A stretch of DNA of 13,390 bases, taken from positions 1 to 13,390 of the forward strand of contig CALLJA010000328.1 in the NCBI GenBank assembly GCA_938008865.1. The letters are read 5' to 3'. The notes under the pieces were generated by a model. That model made no database searches and was not told the origin of the DNA. It saw nothing but the letters and a program-made list of their open reading frames with translations. Positions 6,739-13,325 of this stretch are shown here, piece after piece. The number at the start of each line of letters is the position of its first letter. Position 1 is the first letter of the stretch. The translations under genes and the position numbers were made by a program. Source of the stretch: an uncultured Anaerolineales bacterium. Its GTDB lineage: Bacteria; Chloroflexota; Anaerolineae; Anaerolineales; Villigracilaceae.

Positions 6739-7272
6739 ATGAAGATCACCATCCAACCCTATGACCCCGCCTGGCCGAGCCTGTTCGAGCAGGAGAAGGC
6801 CCGCCTGATGGACGCCCTGCGCGGGCACGTGACCAGCATCCAGCACATCGGCTCGACGTCCGTGCCTGGGCTGGGCGCGAAACCGATCATCGACATCATG
6901 ATCGGCGTCCCCTCGCTGGCCGAAGCAGACGAGTTCTGCATCCAGCCGATCATTGAGCTGGGATATGAGTATGTGCCTGCCTTCGAAGCCGAGACACCCG
7001 AGCGGCGCTTTTTCCGCAAAGAGACCAACGGCGCGCGCACGCATCACATCCACCTGGTGGAGATCAACAGCCCGTGGTGGGTGGACCACCTGCTCTTTCG
7101 CGATTACCTGCGCGGCAGCCAGGCGGCGCGCCGCGCCTACGAAGCGCACAAACGCGAGTTGGCTGAACGGGAGTGGGAAAGCAGCAATCAGTACTCCGAG
7201 GCCAAGACCGATTGCATCTTGAAATTGATGGAAGAAGCGCGGGCCTGGCGCGCGAGCGTTTGCTATTGTTGA
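6739..7272 (+). CDS. GrpB family protein (UPF0157), nucleotidyltransferase fold
   Basis: A 177-residue cytosolic protein of the GrpB family, whose members have a nucleotidyltransferase-like fold; in some actinobacteria the domain is fused to dephospho-CoA kinase. The reaction is not established. The diagnostic block is HIGSTSVPGLGAKPIIDIMI at residues 36-55: Gly-Ser starts the nucleotide-binding turn, and the Asp at residue 52 fits a metal ligand. The RTHHIHLVE and LFRDYLR segments, and an N-terminal YDPAWPSLFEQEK, are also typical. The ATG at 6739 has no clear Shine-Dalgarno, yet the family similarity begins within a few residues of it, so the start is likely right. Both flanking genes are MFS carriers on the same strand, but 82- and 64-base gaps give no strong case for an operon. 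Confidence 0.87.
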   Translation: MKITIQPYDPAWPSLFEQEKARLMDALRGHVTSIQHIGSTSVPGLGAKPIIDIMIGVPSLAEADEFCIQPIIELGYEYVPAFEAETPERRFFRKETNGARTHHIHLVEINSPWWVDHLLFRDYLRGSQAARRAYEAHKRELAEREWESSNQYSEAKTDCILKLMEEARAWRASVCYC

Positions 7273-7280
7273 ACAAACAG

Positions 7281-7315
7281 GCCGCCTGCTCCAGGGTCAA
7301 GAACGGCAGGGCGGC
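7281..7315 (+). other. GC-rich hairpin before the second transporter gene
   Basis: GCCGCCTGC (7281-7289) pairs with GCAGGGCGGC (7306-7315) as nine pairs with one bulged base, around a 16-base loop. There is no T-run after it, and it ends seven bases before the AAGGTG ribosome site of the next gene. It may be an mRNA 3'-end stabiliser, a Rho-region hairpin or a leader structure. Confidence 0.35.
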
Positions 7316-7336
7316 ACCTAAAAGGTGTTTCAGCGC

Positions 7337-8506
7337 ATGAACAACAACGTCACGCACTATCATCGAGACCGCTTCACCTGGCTGGCTTACCTGCTGCTGG
7401 CCTTCTATGGATATTTTGTCAACATTCTCGGACCGATCACGCCTTTCCTAAAAGACGAACTGGGATTGAGTTACACGGTCAGCAGCCTGCATTTCAGCGC
7501 CTTTGCCGCGGGCATGCTCGCGGCGGGACTGGGCGGGCACCTGATCGTGCAGCGCATCGGACGGCGGCGCGCGTTATGGGTGGGCGCTTTCGGGTTGAGC
7601 CTGGGAGCTGCGCTGCTGATCCTGGGTCGTGCGGCCCCATTGACCATCGGCGCGGCCTTCCTGATGAGCCTGGTCGGCTCCCTGATCCTGGTCATCATCC
7701 CTTCGGCGCTCTCGGACCAGCACGGAGAGGCGCGCGCAGTGGCGATCTCGGAGGCCAACGTGGTCGCGTCGCTGTTTTCGATGGCCGCCCCGCTGATGGT
7801 GGGCTGGTCCATTAGCTGGTTCGGCGACTGGCGGCTGGCACTGGGCCTGGCGGCCCTGACAGCGCTATTGCTCTATTTCGGATTCAGGACGGCGGTCCCC
7901 GCCCAGGCCGCGGCGCACGAGGACGAATCCGCTGCACAGGAAGGGTTACCCTCCCTGTATTGGGTCTACTGGGTCGCCATCCTGCTGGGCGTGTCGCTGG
8001 AATTTTGCATGGTCTCGTGGAGCGCCGACTACCTGACGAAGAGCCTGTCGCTGCCGCGGGCGGACGCGGCCCAGGCCGTCAGCATATTTCTGGCGGCCAT
8101 GATCATTGGCCGCTGGGCCGCCAGCCGACTGGTGCGGTCGTTCGCGGCGCGGCGCGTGGTGCTGGGCTACATCCTGACCACCGCAGCGGGCTTCGCGCTC
8201 TTCTGGCTGACCAGCCGCGCAGCAAGCGTGCTGGTCGGGCTGTTCGTCACGGGCCTCGGAATCGCGGGCCTGTATCCGCTGCTGCTTTCGATGGCGCTCG
8301 GCGTCTCGGGCACGAACACCACCCAGGCCAGCGCCCGCGCCACCCTGGCCTCTGGCTCCGCCATTTTGGCCCTGCCCCTGGTGCTGGGACGCCTGGCCGA
8401 TATGGTCGGCATCCATCAAGCGTACGGCGTGGTGATCGTGCTGCTGGTCAGCCTGTTCACGCTCGTGCTGGCGGCGGGAAGCAGGACACGCGGCGTCCGC
8501 TTATAA
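7337..8506 (+). CDS. Major facilitator superfamily transporter
   Basis: A 389-residue, mostly hydrophobic carrier with about twelve membrane segments. Motif A appears as GGHLIVQRIGRRRALWVG in the loop after the second segment (about residues 59-76). YGYFVNILGPITPFLKDELGLS in the first segment is of the type seen in sugar-type and fosmidomycin-like MFS groups, but the substrate is not predictable. The two halves are joined by a charged loop near residue 190 (AHEDESAAQE). It is not a close copy of the carrier at 5448, so this is not a tandem duplication. The ATG at 7337 follows AAGGTG at nine bases; an in-frame GTG at 7325 overlaps that ribosome site and is rejected. A strong terminator covers its stop codon. 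Confidence 0.85.
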   Translation: MNNNVTHYHRDRFTWLAYLLLAFYGYFVNILGPITPFLKDELGLSYTVSSLHFSAFAAGMLAAGLGGHLIVQRIGRRRALWVGAFGLSLGAALLILGRAAPLTIGAAFLMSLVGSLILVIIPSALSDQHGEARAVAISEANVVASLFSMAAPLMVGWSISWFGDWRLALGLAALTALLLYFGFRTAVPAQAAAHEDESAAQEGLPSLYWVYWVAILLGVSLEFCMVSWSADYLTKSLSLPRADAAQAVSIFLAAMIIGRWAASRLVRSFAARRVVLGYILTTAAGFALFWLTSRAASVLVGLFVTGLGIAGLYPLLLSMALGVSGTNTTQASARATLASGSAILALPLVLGRLADMVGIHQAYGVVIVLLVSLFTLVLAAGSRTRGVRL

Positions 8507-8546
8507 AAAATATGCGAAGGCCGTAAAGCGCCTTCGCATATTTTTT
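8505..8546. terminator. Bidirectional terminator with a 17-bp perfect stem
   Basis: The arms 8505-8521 and 8530-8546 are perfectly complementary over 17 bases around an eight-base loop. The outer six pairs are A:T, so each strand ends in a T-run and transcription can stop in both directions. The left arm overlaps the stop codon of the transporter gene, and the phosphoesterase gene converges from the other side, ending at 8560. Confidence 0.92.
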
Positions 8547-8559
8547 AAGTCCGTTTGGC

Positions 8560-9546
8560 TCAGCGCCACGGACGAGTGATCAGGGTCGTCGCGTCGTCCG
8601 CCGCGTGGCCGAGATACGGCAGGCCCCAGGCGGCCGAAATGGTCTTCAGCAGGGAGTAATGTGAATAGGGCGTGTCGTCTTGAAAGTTGGGTCTGGCCTG
8701 CGGCGAGATCAGGATGGTGGCGATGCGTCCGCCCGCCTCGGAAGGCAGGCCGCAGCACGAGTGGCTGCCCTGGCCTTCGTCCCAGGTAAGGACGACCAGA
8801 TACGGCTCCTGGGTTGCATCCAGGGCGGGGATCAGCCTGCCGAGCAGGGTCTTCAGCCACGCATCGGATAGTTCGAGGGCGCAGTCGTGGGCCGAGTAAC
8901 AGATGTTCGGGGTGATGAAGGCGAAGTTCGGCAGCGACCCGCTGGCCAGGTCCGCATCCAGTTGCTCGAGCGGGACCACACTCTGGGTACAGCGCGCCTC
9001 GTCCAGGCGCACGGGGTCGAAGTAGATGAAGGGATTATGCTTCTGAACATAATGCAGCGTGCTGCCGACATAACACGGTGAGGGCATACTTTGCTGGTAG
9101 GTCTTCCAGGTGCGGCCGCTCTGCTCGATCAGGTCGGGCAGGCTGGCGGCGGCGACGAAGCAATCTTCGCAGTCGCTGGTGATGCCCTGCGTGTCGCCGC
9201 TGACCAGCGCAATGTAGTTCGGCAGGCTGGGATGCGTGACCGCGTAGTACTGGGTCAGGAGGGTGTTGGTTTGCGCCAGAATGTTGAAGTAGGGCATGTT
9301 CTGGCTGCCGATGACCGTGCCGAATTCCTTGTTCTCGAAGATGACGATCACAACGTGCTCGAAGTTCGGCACCAGCGGAATCTGCGTGGGCGTGGGCATG
9401 GGCGTGGAGGTATCCATCGGCAGCGGGGTCGGGACGGGCGGCAGGGTCGGCGCGGCGCTCGGCGTAGGCAGGACAGGCGTGGCGAAGGGCGCGCAGGCGC
9501 TCAGCAGCAACAGGGTCGGCAGGGCGATCTTCCACAATCGGTACAT
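8560..9546 (-). CDS. Secreted lipoprotein phosphoesterase (PF04185-like, acid phosphatase/phospholipase C type)
   Basis: A 328-residue protein exported as a lipoprotein: residues 1-18 are a signal peptide ending in the lipobox LSAC, with Cys18 as the lipidated residue. A linker rich in Pro, Thr and Ser (about residues 19-58) holds the enzyme off the membrane. The catalytic domain, of the alkaline-phosphatase-like phosphoesterase family, begins at HVVIVIFENKEFG, with Glu and Asn as likely metal ligands. It continues through THPSLPNYIALVSGDTQG, LVVLTWDEG and YSHYSLLKTI, which supply the Thr/His, Asp and His expected in the active site. About nine cysteines, including CEDC and CC pairs, suggest disulfides outside the cytoplasm. 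Substrates in the family include phosphomonoesters and phospholipids; which applies here is unknown. GAGG lies a few bases before the ATG at 9546, where the signal peptide begins; more upstream in-frame codons read into the divergent gene. Confidence 0.85.
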   Translation of the reverse strand: MYRLWKIALPTLLLLSACAPFATPVLPTPSAAPTLPPVPTPLPMDTSTPMPTPTQIPLVPNFEHVVIVIFENKEFGTVIGSQNMPYFNILAQTNTLLTQYYAVTHPSLPNYIALVSGDTQGITSDCEDCFVAAASLPDLIEQSGRTWKTYQQSMPSPCYVGSTLHYVQKHNPFIYFDPVRLDEARCTQSVVPLEQLDADLASGSLPNFAFITPNICYSAHDCALELSDAWLKTLLGRLIPALDATQEPYLVVLTWDEGQGSHSCCGLPSEAGGRIATILISPQARPNFQDDTPYSHYSLLKTISAAWGLPYLGHAADDATTLITRPWR

Positions 9547-9622
9547 TGCAACCTCATTAACTTTTTTCCAGGCTGGAATTGTTGTATCATAAAAAATAAC
9601 AAACCGCAATTTGAGAGGACTT
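9547..9622. promoter_or_regulatory. Divergent AT-rich promoter region
   Basis: The 76 bases between two divergent genes are the only AT-rich part of this neighbourhood. TATGAT on the minus strand (9586-9591) and TATCAT on the plus strand (9585-9590) each match five of six -10 positions and overlap almost completely, so the two start sites would compete. Neither has a good -35 at 16-18 bases. Confidence 0.4.
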
Positions 9623-10108
9623 ATGGACATCCAAACCATCAGAATCGAAAAACCCGAAGATATCAACTTCATCCTGGGGCAGTCGCATTTCATCAAGACC
9701 GTCGAGGACATGCACGAGGCGTTGGTGGGCGCGGTGCCTGGAATCAAGTTCGGGCTGGCCTTCTGCGAAGCCTCGGGCAAATGCCTGGTTCGCTGGTCGG
9801 GTACGGACGAAGCCATGCTCGAACTGGCCAGGGCTAACGCCCAGGCCATCGGCGCGGGTCACTCGTTCATCCTGTTCCTCGGCGGCGGATTCTTCCCCAT
9901 CAACGTGCTGAACCTGGTCAAGGCCCTGCCCGAGGTGGCGCGCATCTACTGCGCCACCGCCAACCCGACCGAAGTGCTGGTGGCCCAGACCGAACAGGGC
10001 CGCGGCATCCTGGGCGTGGTGGATGGCTTCTCCCCCAAAGGCGTGGAAGGCCCCGAGGACCAGGCCTGGCGCAAGGATTTCCTGCGCATGATCGGGTACA
10101 AGTTCTAG
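9623..10108 (+). CDS. DUF355 / adenosine-specific kinase family protein (PF04008)
   Basis: A 161-residue, single-domain soluble protein whose whole length fits the DUF355 family, named after an archaeal member reported to bind or act on adenosine nucleotides. The true cellular role is unsettled. Signature stretches are GIKFGLAFCEASGKCLVRWSG near residue 46, the glycine-rich HSFILFLGGGFFPINVLN near residue 81, the IYCATANPTEVLVA strand, and the C-terminal GVEGPEDQAWRKDFLRMIGY with the ending GYKF. The ATG at 9623 is chosen because GAGAGGA stands four bases upstream; an in-frame TTG at 9611 would overlap that ribosome site. It is divergent from the phosphoesterase and appears to be a single-gene unit. 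The family is common in archaea and scattered in bacteria, so its presence may be an old transfer, but its GC content is like its neighbours. Confidence 0.85.
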   Translation: MDIQTIRIEKPEDINFILGQSHFIKTVEDMHEALVGAVPGIKFGLAFCEASGKCLVRWSGTDEAMLELARANAQAIGAGHSFILFLGGGFFPINVLNLVKALPEVARIYCATANPTEVLVAQTEQGRGILGVVDGFSPKGVEGPEDQAWRKDFLRMIGYKF

Positions 10109-10180
10109 CTCCCCCCTGACCGCTCCGTTGCGAGGCGCAAAACCTAGCCCAAATGGGTGAAACCCGCCCCTCGTCGGCGG

Positions 10181-10189
10181 TGATAGAAT
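10181..10189 (+). promoter_or_regulatory. Extended -10 promoter of the histidine kinase gene
   Basis: TGATAGAAT is a TG-N extended -10 (TAGAAT at 10184-10189, five of six). Extended -10 promoters need little or no -35, and none is evident here. The start point would be near 10196, about 43 bases before the ATG. Confidence 0.45.
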
Positions 10190-10238
10190 TTTGCGACTAT
10201 TCGCTCTGACATTGCGAAGGTTGAGAGAAGAAAAGCCC

Positions 10239-11408
10239 ATGACCACCGTCCGCGCACCAGGCAAGATCATCCCCCGAGCCTTTCCAGGCATCAAACCCCA
10301 GGAGGTTGAACTGGTCATTGCCAGGAGCCGCGTCACCCCCTATCGGGCGGGAACGGTCTTGTGCCACGAGGACGTTTTCGAGCGCACCTTTTACATGATC
10401 CTCGAAGGCGACGTGGAGGTCAGCAAGGGTCTCAATCAGCAGCAGAAGCACCTGCTCAAAACCCTGACCGCGGGCGATTTCTTCGGCGAGATGGCGCTCA
10501 TCCACAACGCGCCGCGCGCCGCCACGGTCACCGCCAAGACAGACGTGATCGTCCTGGAACTCGATAAAGAGGGCTTCGACCAGATCCTGCAACAAAGCCC
10601 GAGCGTGTCGATGGCCATGGTGCGTGAGATCAGCGACCGCCTGCGTCAGAACGACAACCTGGCCATCGAAGACCTGCGCATGCGCGCCTCGGAACTGGCC
10701 GACGCCTACCAGCGCCTGGCCGAGGAGGACCACACCCGCCGCGAACTGCTTTCGAACATCGCGCACGAACTGCGCACACCGCTCATGACCGCCAACGGCT
10801 ATTTGCAGATTATGAAGAAGGGTGCGCTGCCGCCCGAGAAAATGGCCGAGGCTGTCCAGGCTACGGCCCGCAACGTGGAGCAGATTGTCTCGCTGGTCAA
10901 CGACATCCTGTTCATGCAGGAGGTCGAGCTGGTGATGTCCGATTTCGAAGCCGTGGACCTGGCGGGCATCGCCGACAAAGTGGCGGAGACCTACGGCAAG
11001 AAGGCCCTGGAGCGCCGCGTGCGCGTGGCGGTCAAAAAGGACCGTTACCTGCCGCCCGTGCTGGGCGATGCGCGTTCGCTCGAGCGGGCGCTGACCGCAC
11101 TGGTGGACAACGCCATTAAATTCAGCCCGAACGGCGGCGACGTGGGGATCAGCCTGATGAGCCGCTCAGGCCAGGTGCAGGTGCTGGTCACAGACGAGGG
11201 CATCGGCATCCCGCCCGAGATCCGCCCGCGCATCTTCGACCGCTTCTTCCACGTTGAGAAGAGCGGCGAAAACCTATTCGGCGGGCTGGGGCTGGGATTG
11301 TCCATCGCCAGGCAGGTGATCCAACAGCACCAGGGCACGCTCAGCGTGGATAGCGCTGTGGGACGCGGCAGCACCTTCCGTATTACGCTGCCCGCGCTGC
11401 GCAAGTAA
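10239..11408 (+). CDS. Sensor histidine kinase with N-terminal cyclic-nucleotide-binding domain
   Basis: A 389-residue cytosolic signalling protein; I see no membrane segment. Residues about 20-135 form a CAP_ED/cNMP-binding domain whose phosphate-binding cassette FFGEMALIHNAPRAATV keeps the Glu and Arg that contact cyclic nucleotide in CRP-type proteins. A helical, probably coiled-coil stretch follows, then the HisKA dimerisation domain with the phosphorylated His at residue 176 (SNIAHELRTP). The HATPase domain has the N box LVDNAIKFSPNGG, G1 VTDEGIGIPPE, F box RIFDRFF and G2 GGLGLGLSIARQ. All kinase motifs are intact. No response regulator is adjacent, so the partner must be encoded elsewhere. 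It likely couples a cNMP or another small ligand to phosphotransfer; the actual ligand is inferred. The ATG at 10239 is preceded by GAGAAG about ten bases away, a fair site; an in-frame TTG at 10191 lies at the predicted start of transcription. Confidence 0.92.
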   Translation: MTTVRAPGKIIPRAFPGIKPQEVELVIARSRVTPYRAGTVLCHEDVFERTFYMILEGDVEVSKGLNQQQKHLLKTLTAGDFFGEMALIHNAPRAATVTAKTDVIVLELDKEGFDQILQQSPSVSMAMVREISDRLRQNDNLAIEDLRMRASELADAYQRLAEEDHTRRELLSNIAHELRTPLMTANGYLQIMKKGALPPEKMAEAVQATARNVEQIVSLVNDILFMQEVELVMSDFEAVDLAGIADKVAETYGKKALERRVRVAVKKDRYLPPVLGDARSLERALTALVDNAIKFSPNGGDVGISLMSRSGQVQVLVTDEGIGIPPEIRPRIFDRFFHVEKSGENLFGGLGLGLSIARQVIQQHQGTLSVDSAVGRGSTFRITLPALRK

Positions 11409-11434
11409 GCGGGAACGCCGGGCGCTTCGGGGCC

Positions 11435-11938
11435 TCAGACTTCCGCAAAAACCATCTGCAAATTCCCACTCTCGTCATAAAACGAACGCGCCGAAAAGGG
11501 CGGGCTGTCCGACGTCATGGCGCGGATACGTCCCAGCATCCAGGCCACATCTTCGAGGAGCGGCAGCGACACCAGGTCTGCAAATGGAACCCATTCCGCG
11601 ACTCCTTCGGCCGAAGGAGTTGGCTCGCCGTCGGAGCATTCGCCCGCGAAGACGTACATCCCCACGCCAACAGCGGGCTCCACATCCACGGCCACTACCC
11701 CGCATAGCCGCAGCGTGGACTGTAAGCCTGCCTCCTCCCACAACTCGCGCCGCGCCGCCGAAAGCGGATCCTCGCCCCGCTCCACATGTCCGCCTAGACC
11801 GTTATACTTGCCCGCCCACAGACGCTTGGTCGGCGCGCCTTTGAGCAACAAGACACTCTCGCCGCGTATCAGGAAGATCAGCACGCGCGGGATCAGCAGG
11901 TAACGGTCACGGTTGACACCCTGGTCAGAACGAGGCAT
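11435..11938 (-). CDS. NUDIX hydrolase (MutT-like)
   Basis: A 167-residue cytosolic pyrophosphohydrolase of the NUDIX superfamily, which cleaves nucleoside diphosphates linked to another moiety. The 23-residue NUDIX box runs from GHVERGEDPL through SAARRELWEEAGL and matches G-x5-E-x7-REU-x-EE-x-GU at every fixed position, so catalysis should be intact. The preceding LWAGKYNGLGGHV block is the form seen in MutT/8-oxo-dGTP-type members, but substrate choice cannot be fixed from this. The ATG at 11938 has AAAGGA about nine bases upstream. The frame stays open further upstream without a better start. It converges with the histidine kinase gene, with 26 bases between stop codons and no clear terminator there. 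Confidence 0.92.
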   Translation of the reverse strand: MPRSDQGVNRDRYLLIPRVLIFLIRGESVLLLKGAPTKRLWAGKYNGLGGHVERGEDPLSAARRELWEEAGLQSTLRLCGVVAVDVEPAVGVGMYVFAGECSDGEPTPSAEGVAEWVPFADLVSLPLLEDVAWMLGRIRAMTSDSPPFSARSFYDESGNLQMVFAEV

Positions 11939-11964
11939 GAGGGAAGTCCTTTTGAATGAGGTTA

Positions 11965-11993
11965 TTGTCAAAACAGTGGATTGGCTGTATAGT
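11965..11993 (+). promoter_or_regulatory. Strong sigma70-type promoter for the AT-rich membrane protein
   Basis: TTGTCA (11965-11970, five of six), exactly 17 bases, then TATAGT (11988-11993, five of six). This is the best-matching complete promoter in the window. Transcription should start near 12000, either giving a leader of about 120 bases to the ATG at 12122 or placing the start just before an in-frame GTG at 12002. A small CTGC/GCAG hairpin with an A5 loop (12103-12115) lies just before the ATG. Confidence 0.65.
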
Positions 11994-12121
11994 AAACAAA
12001 AGTGTGGGAAACCAATGATGAACTCCCACGCCGACAGATTATACCGAAACACATCGTACAATGCGGTTCCCGCCCGCTGGGACTATTTCATAAGCTATTA
12101 TTCTGCAAAAAGCAGTTTCCC

Positions 12122-12856
12122 ATGGTTGAAATTCTTCAATACATACCTTATTATATAAAGCCAGCTTTTACTACTATTGGCTTTAATTTTTTACTCGTTG
12201 TTTATGGTTTTTTCCAAGCGTATAAATACCTAACAGGGAACGATAGACAATTCTTGATTCGCAGCTTGATTGCTTTCGGCTCACCAATTATTTGTGGCCT
12301 TTATATTCTTTTACTGGCAGGTTTTTTTAATGCCGCCATCATATTTTTTTCTGGATCTCGTATTGTGCCAGGCATCTATCCGCAAGATGTCTTAATAACC
12401 CCAGGTATATGTACGGCATTTTCGTTGGCAACGCTTGCTTTCAGGAGACCAGATCAGCCGAGTTGGTCAAATAAATTGTCAAATGTAATATATCAAGCCA
12501 AAATCGGTACTCTGGGAGGGTTGTCAGTTTTTAGCATTATGTTGATCATTGCTACAATAATTTTTGTCAAAACTGCGCTGGTATTTGGTACAACCTATAC
12601 TCAAATAGGATGGGAGTTCTTTTATTATCCAACACTATCACCTATGAGTTTACAGCTTAAGCTATGGGCGTATGGTTTTTTTATGCTTTTCACAAGGTTT
12701 TTCTATGTGGGACTACTGACCCCCTTGTTATGGGCCATAAACGGTGCTGCGTGGACAAACGGAAAGAAGAGTTTTGCATTATTACTTACAACTCACCTTG
12801 GGATGTTTTACATTGAATTACCCATATTCTTAGCATTAATTCGCGTTGACCCTTAA
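12122..12856 (+). CDS. Hypothetical polytopic membrane protein, AT-rich, probably acquired
   Basis: I do not recognise the family. The 244-residue product is strongly hydrophobic with about six membrane segments, beginning near residues 12-30 (FTTIGFNFLLVVYGFF), and short charged loops; no catalytic motif or transporter signature is visible. Base composition is sharply different from its neighbours: hand counts give 30% G+C in 12181-12240 and 35% in 12481-12540, against 70% in 8161-8220, and it uses TTT, TTA, ATA and AGA codons freely. That points to transfer from an AT-rich source. The start is uncertain: the ATG at 12122 lacks a ribosome site, while an in-frame GTG at 12002 lies one or two bases after the predicted transcription start and would add 40 residues as a leaderless product. 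The aromatic-rich helices and lack of frame breaks over 700 bases suggest a real, working gene. Confidence 0.7.
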   Translation: MVEILQYIPYYIKPAFTTIGFNFLLVVYGFFQAYKYLTGNDRQFLIRSLIAFGSPIICGLYILLLAGFFNAAIIFFSGSRIVPGIYPQDVLITPGICTAFSLATLAFRRPDQPSWSNKLSNVIYQAKIGTLGGLSVFSIMLIIATIIFVKTALVFGTTYTQIGWEFFYYPTLSPMSLQLKLWAYGFFMLFTRFFYVGLLTPLLWAINGAAWTNGKKSFALLLTTHLGMFYIELPIFLALIRVDP

Positions 12857-12875
12857 GGAAACTCCGGCTTAAAAT
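12846..12875 (+). promoter_or_regulatory. DUF2200 gene promoter candidate
   Basis: TTGACC (12846-12851, five of six) with an 18-base spacer and TAAAAT (12870-12875, five of six). The -35 lies inside the last codons of the upstream membrane-protein gene. The start point would be near 12882, about 75 bases before the ATG at 12957. Confidence 0.5.
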
Positions 12876-12956
12876 GTTCATAAAGGATTGAAATGTCAAA
12901 TAGCGCGCCGTCGTGTGCTTTCTTCCAAAACAAAAAATGAAGAGGAGTCTTTATCA

Positions 12957-13325
12957 ATGGATGGCAAACCCAATCATCGGGTCTTTGCGATGAAATTTGC
13001 GGATGTATATCCGCTCTACGTTCAAAAGGCGGAACGCAAACAGCGTACGAAGGCAGAGGTGGACCAGGTCATCTGCTGGCTGACCGGGTACAACCAGGCA
13101 GGCTTGCAGCAGCAAATGGATCGGGGTCATGATTTCGAAACCTTTTTCGCCCAGGCGCCAGCCATGAATCCCGATAGTTCGCTGATCAAAGGCGTGATAT
13201 GCGGCGTTCGCGTGGAAGAAATCCAAGATCCGCTGATGCAAAAAATTCGTCAGTTGGACAAATTGATCGATGAACTTGCGAAAGGAAAAGCGATGGAGAA
13301 GATCCTGCGGTCATCCCGCGCCTGA
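12957..13325 (+). CDS. DUF2200 family protein
   Basis: A 122-residue soluble protein of a widely spread family of unknown function. Its full length matches the family pattern as I remember it: HRVFAMKFADVYPLYVQKAE at the start, EVDQVICWLTGYNQAGL, DFETFFAQAPAMNP, LIKGVICGVRVEEI, and the nearly invariant ending DPLMQKIRQLDKLIDELAKG followed by KAMEKILR. DUF2200 members often sit near genes for GCN5 acetyltransferases or other small stress-type proteins, but nothing here supports a function. AGAGGAG stands nine bases before the ATG at 12957 and fixes the start. G+C in a hand-counted line (13021-13080) is 57%, between the AT-rich gene upstream and the chromosome's usual level, so it may or may not belong to the same acquired block. 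No terminator hairpin is clear after it. Confidence 0.88.
   Translation: MDGKPNHRVFAMKFADVYPLYVQKAERKQRTKAEVDQVICWLTGYNQAGLQQQMDRGHDFETFFAQAPAMNPDSSLIKGVICGVRVEEIQDPLMQKIRQLDKLIDELAKGKAMEKILRSSRA

Noticed and set aside
5448..8506. Tandem duplication of MFS genes
   Set aside because: The two carriers differ in length, in motif A sequence and in their first segments, and are not copies of each other.
9547..9849. N-terminal extension of the phosphoesterase to an upstream start
   Set aside because: The extra 101 residues would run antisense through the divergent DUF355 gene and would bury the signal peptide and lipobox inside the protein. The ATG at 9546 has a ribosome site and starts the signal peptide.
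10109..10180. Possible terminator or RNA element between the DUF355 and kinase genes (CGAGG/CCTCG arms, CCCA-AA-TGGG)
   Set aside because: The pairings are short, compete with one another and have no T-run. They are no better than expected in GC-rich DNA.
11409..11434. Terminator between the convergent kinase and NUDIX genes
   Set aside because: Only five-pair AAGCG/CGCTT arms with an 11-base loop and no T-run are present, so I do not call it.
11913..12158. Small plus-strand open frame between the NUDIX and membrane-protein genes
   Set aside because: It begins inside the NUDIX gene on the other strand, runs through the promoter at 11965-11993 and overlaps the next gene. No ribosome site or family likeness supports it.
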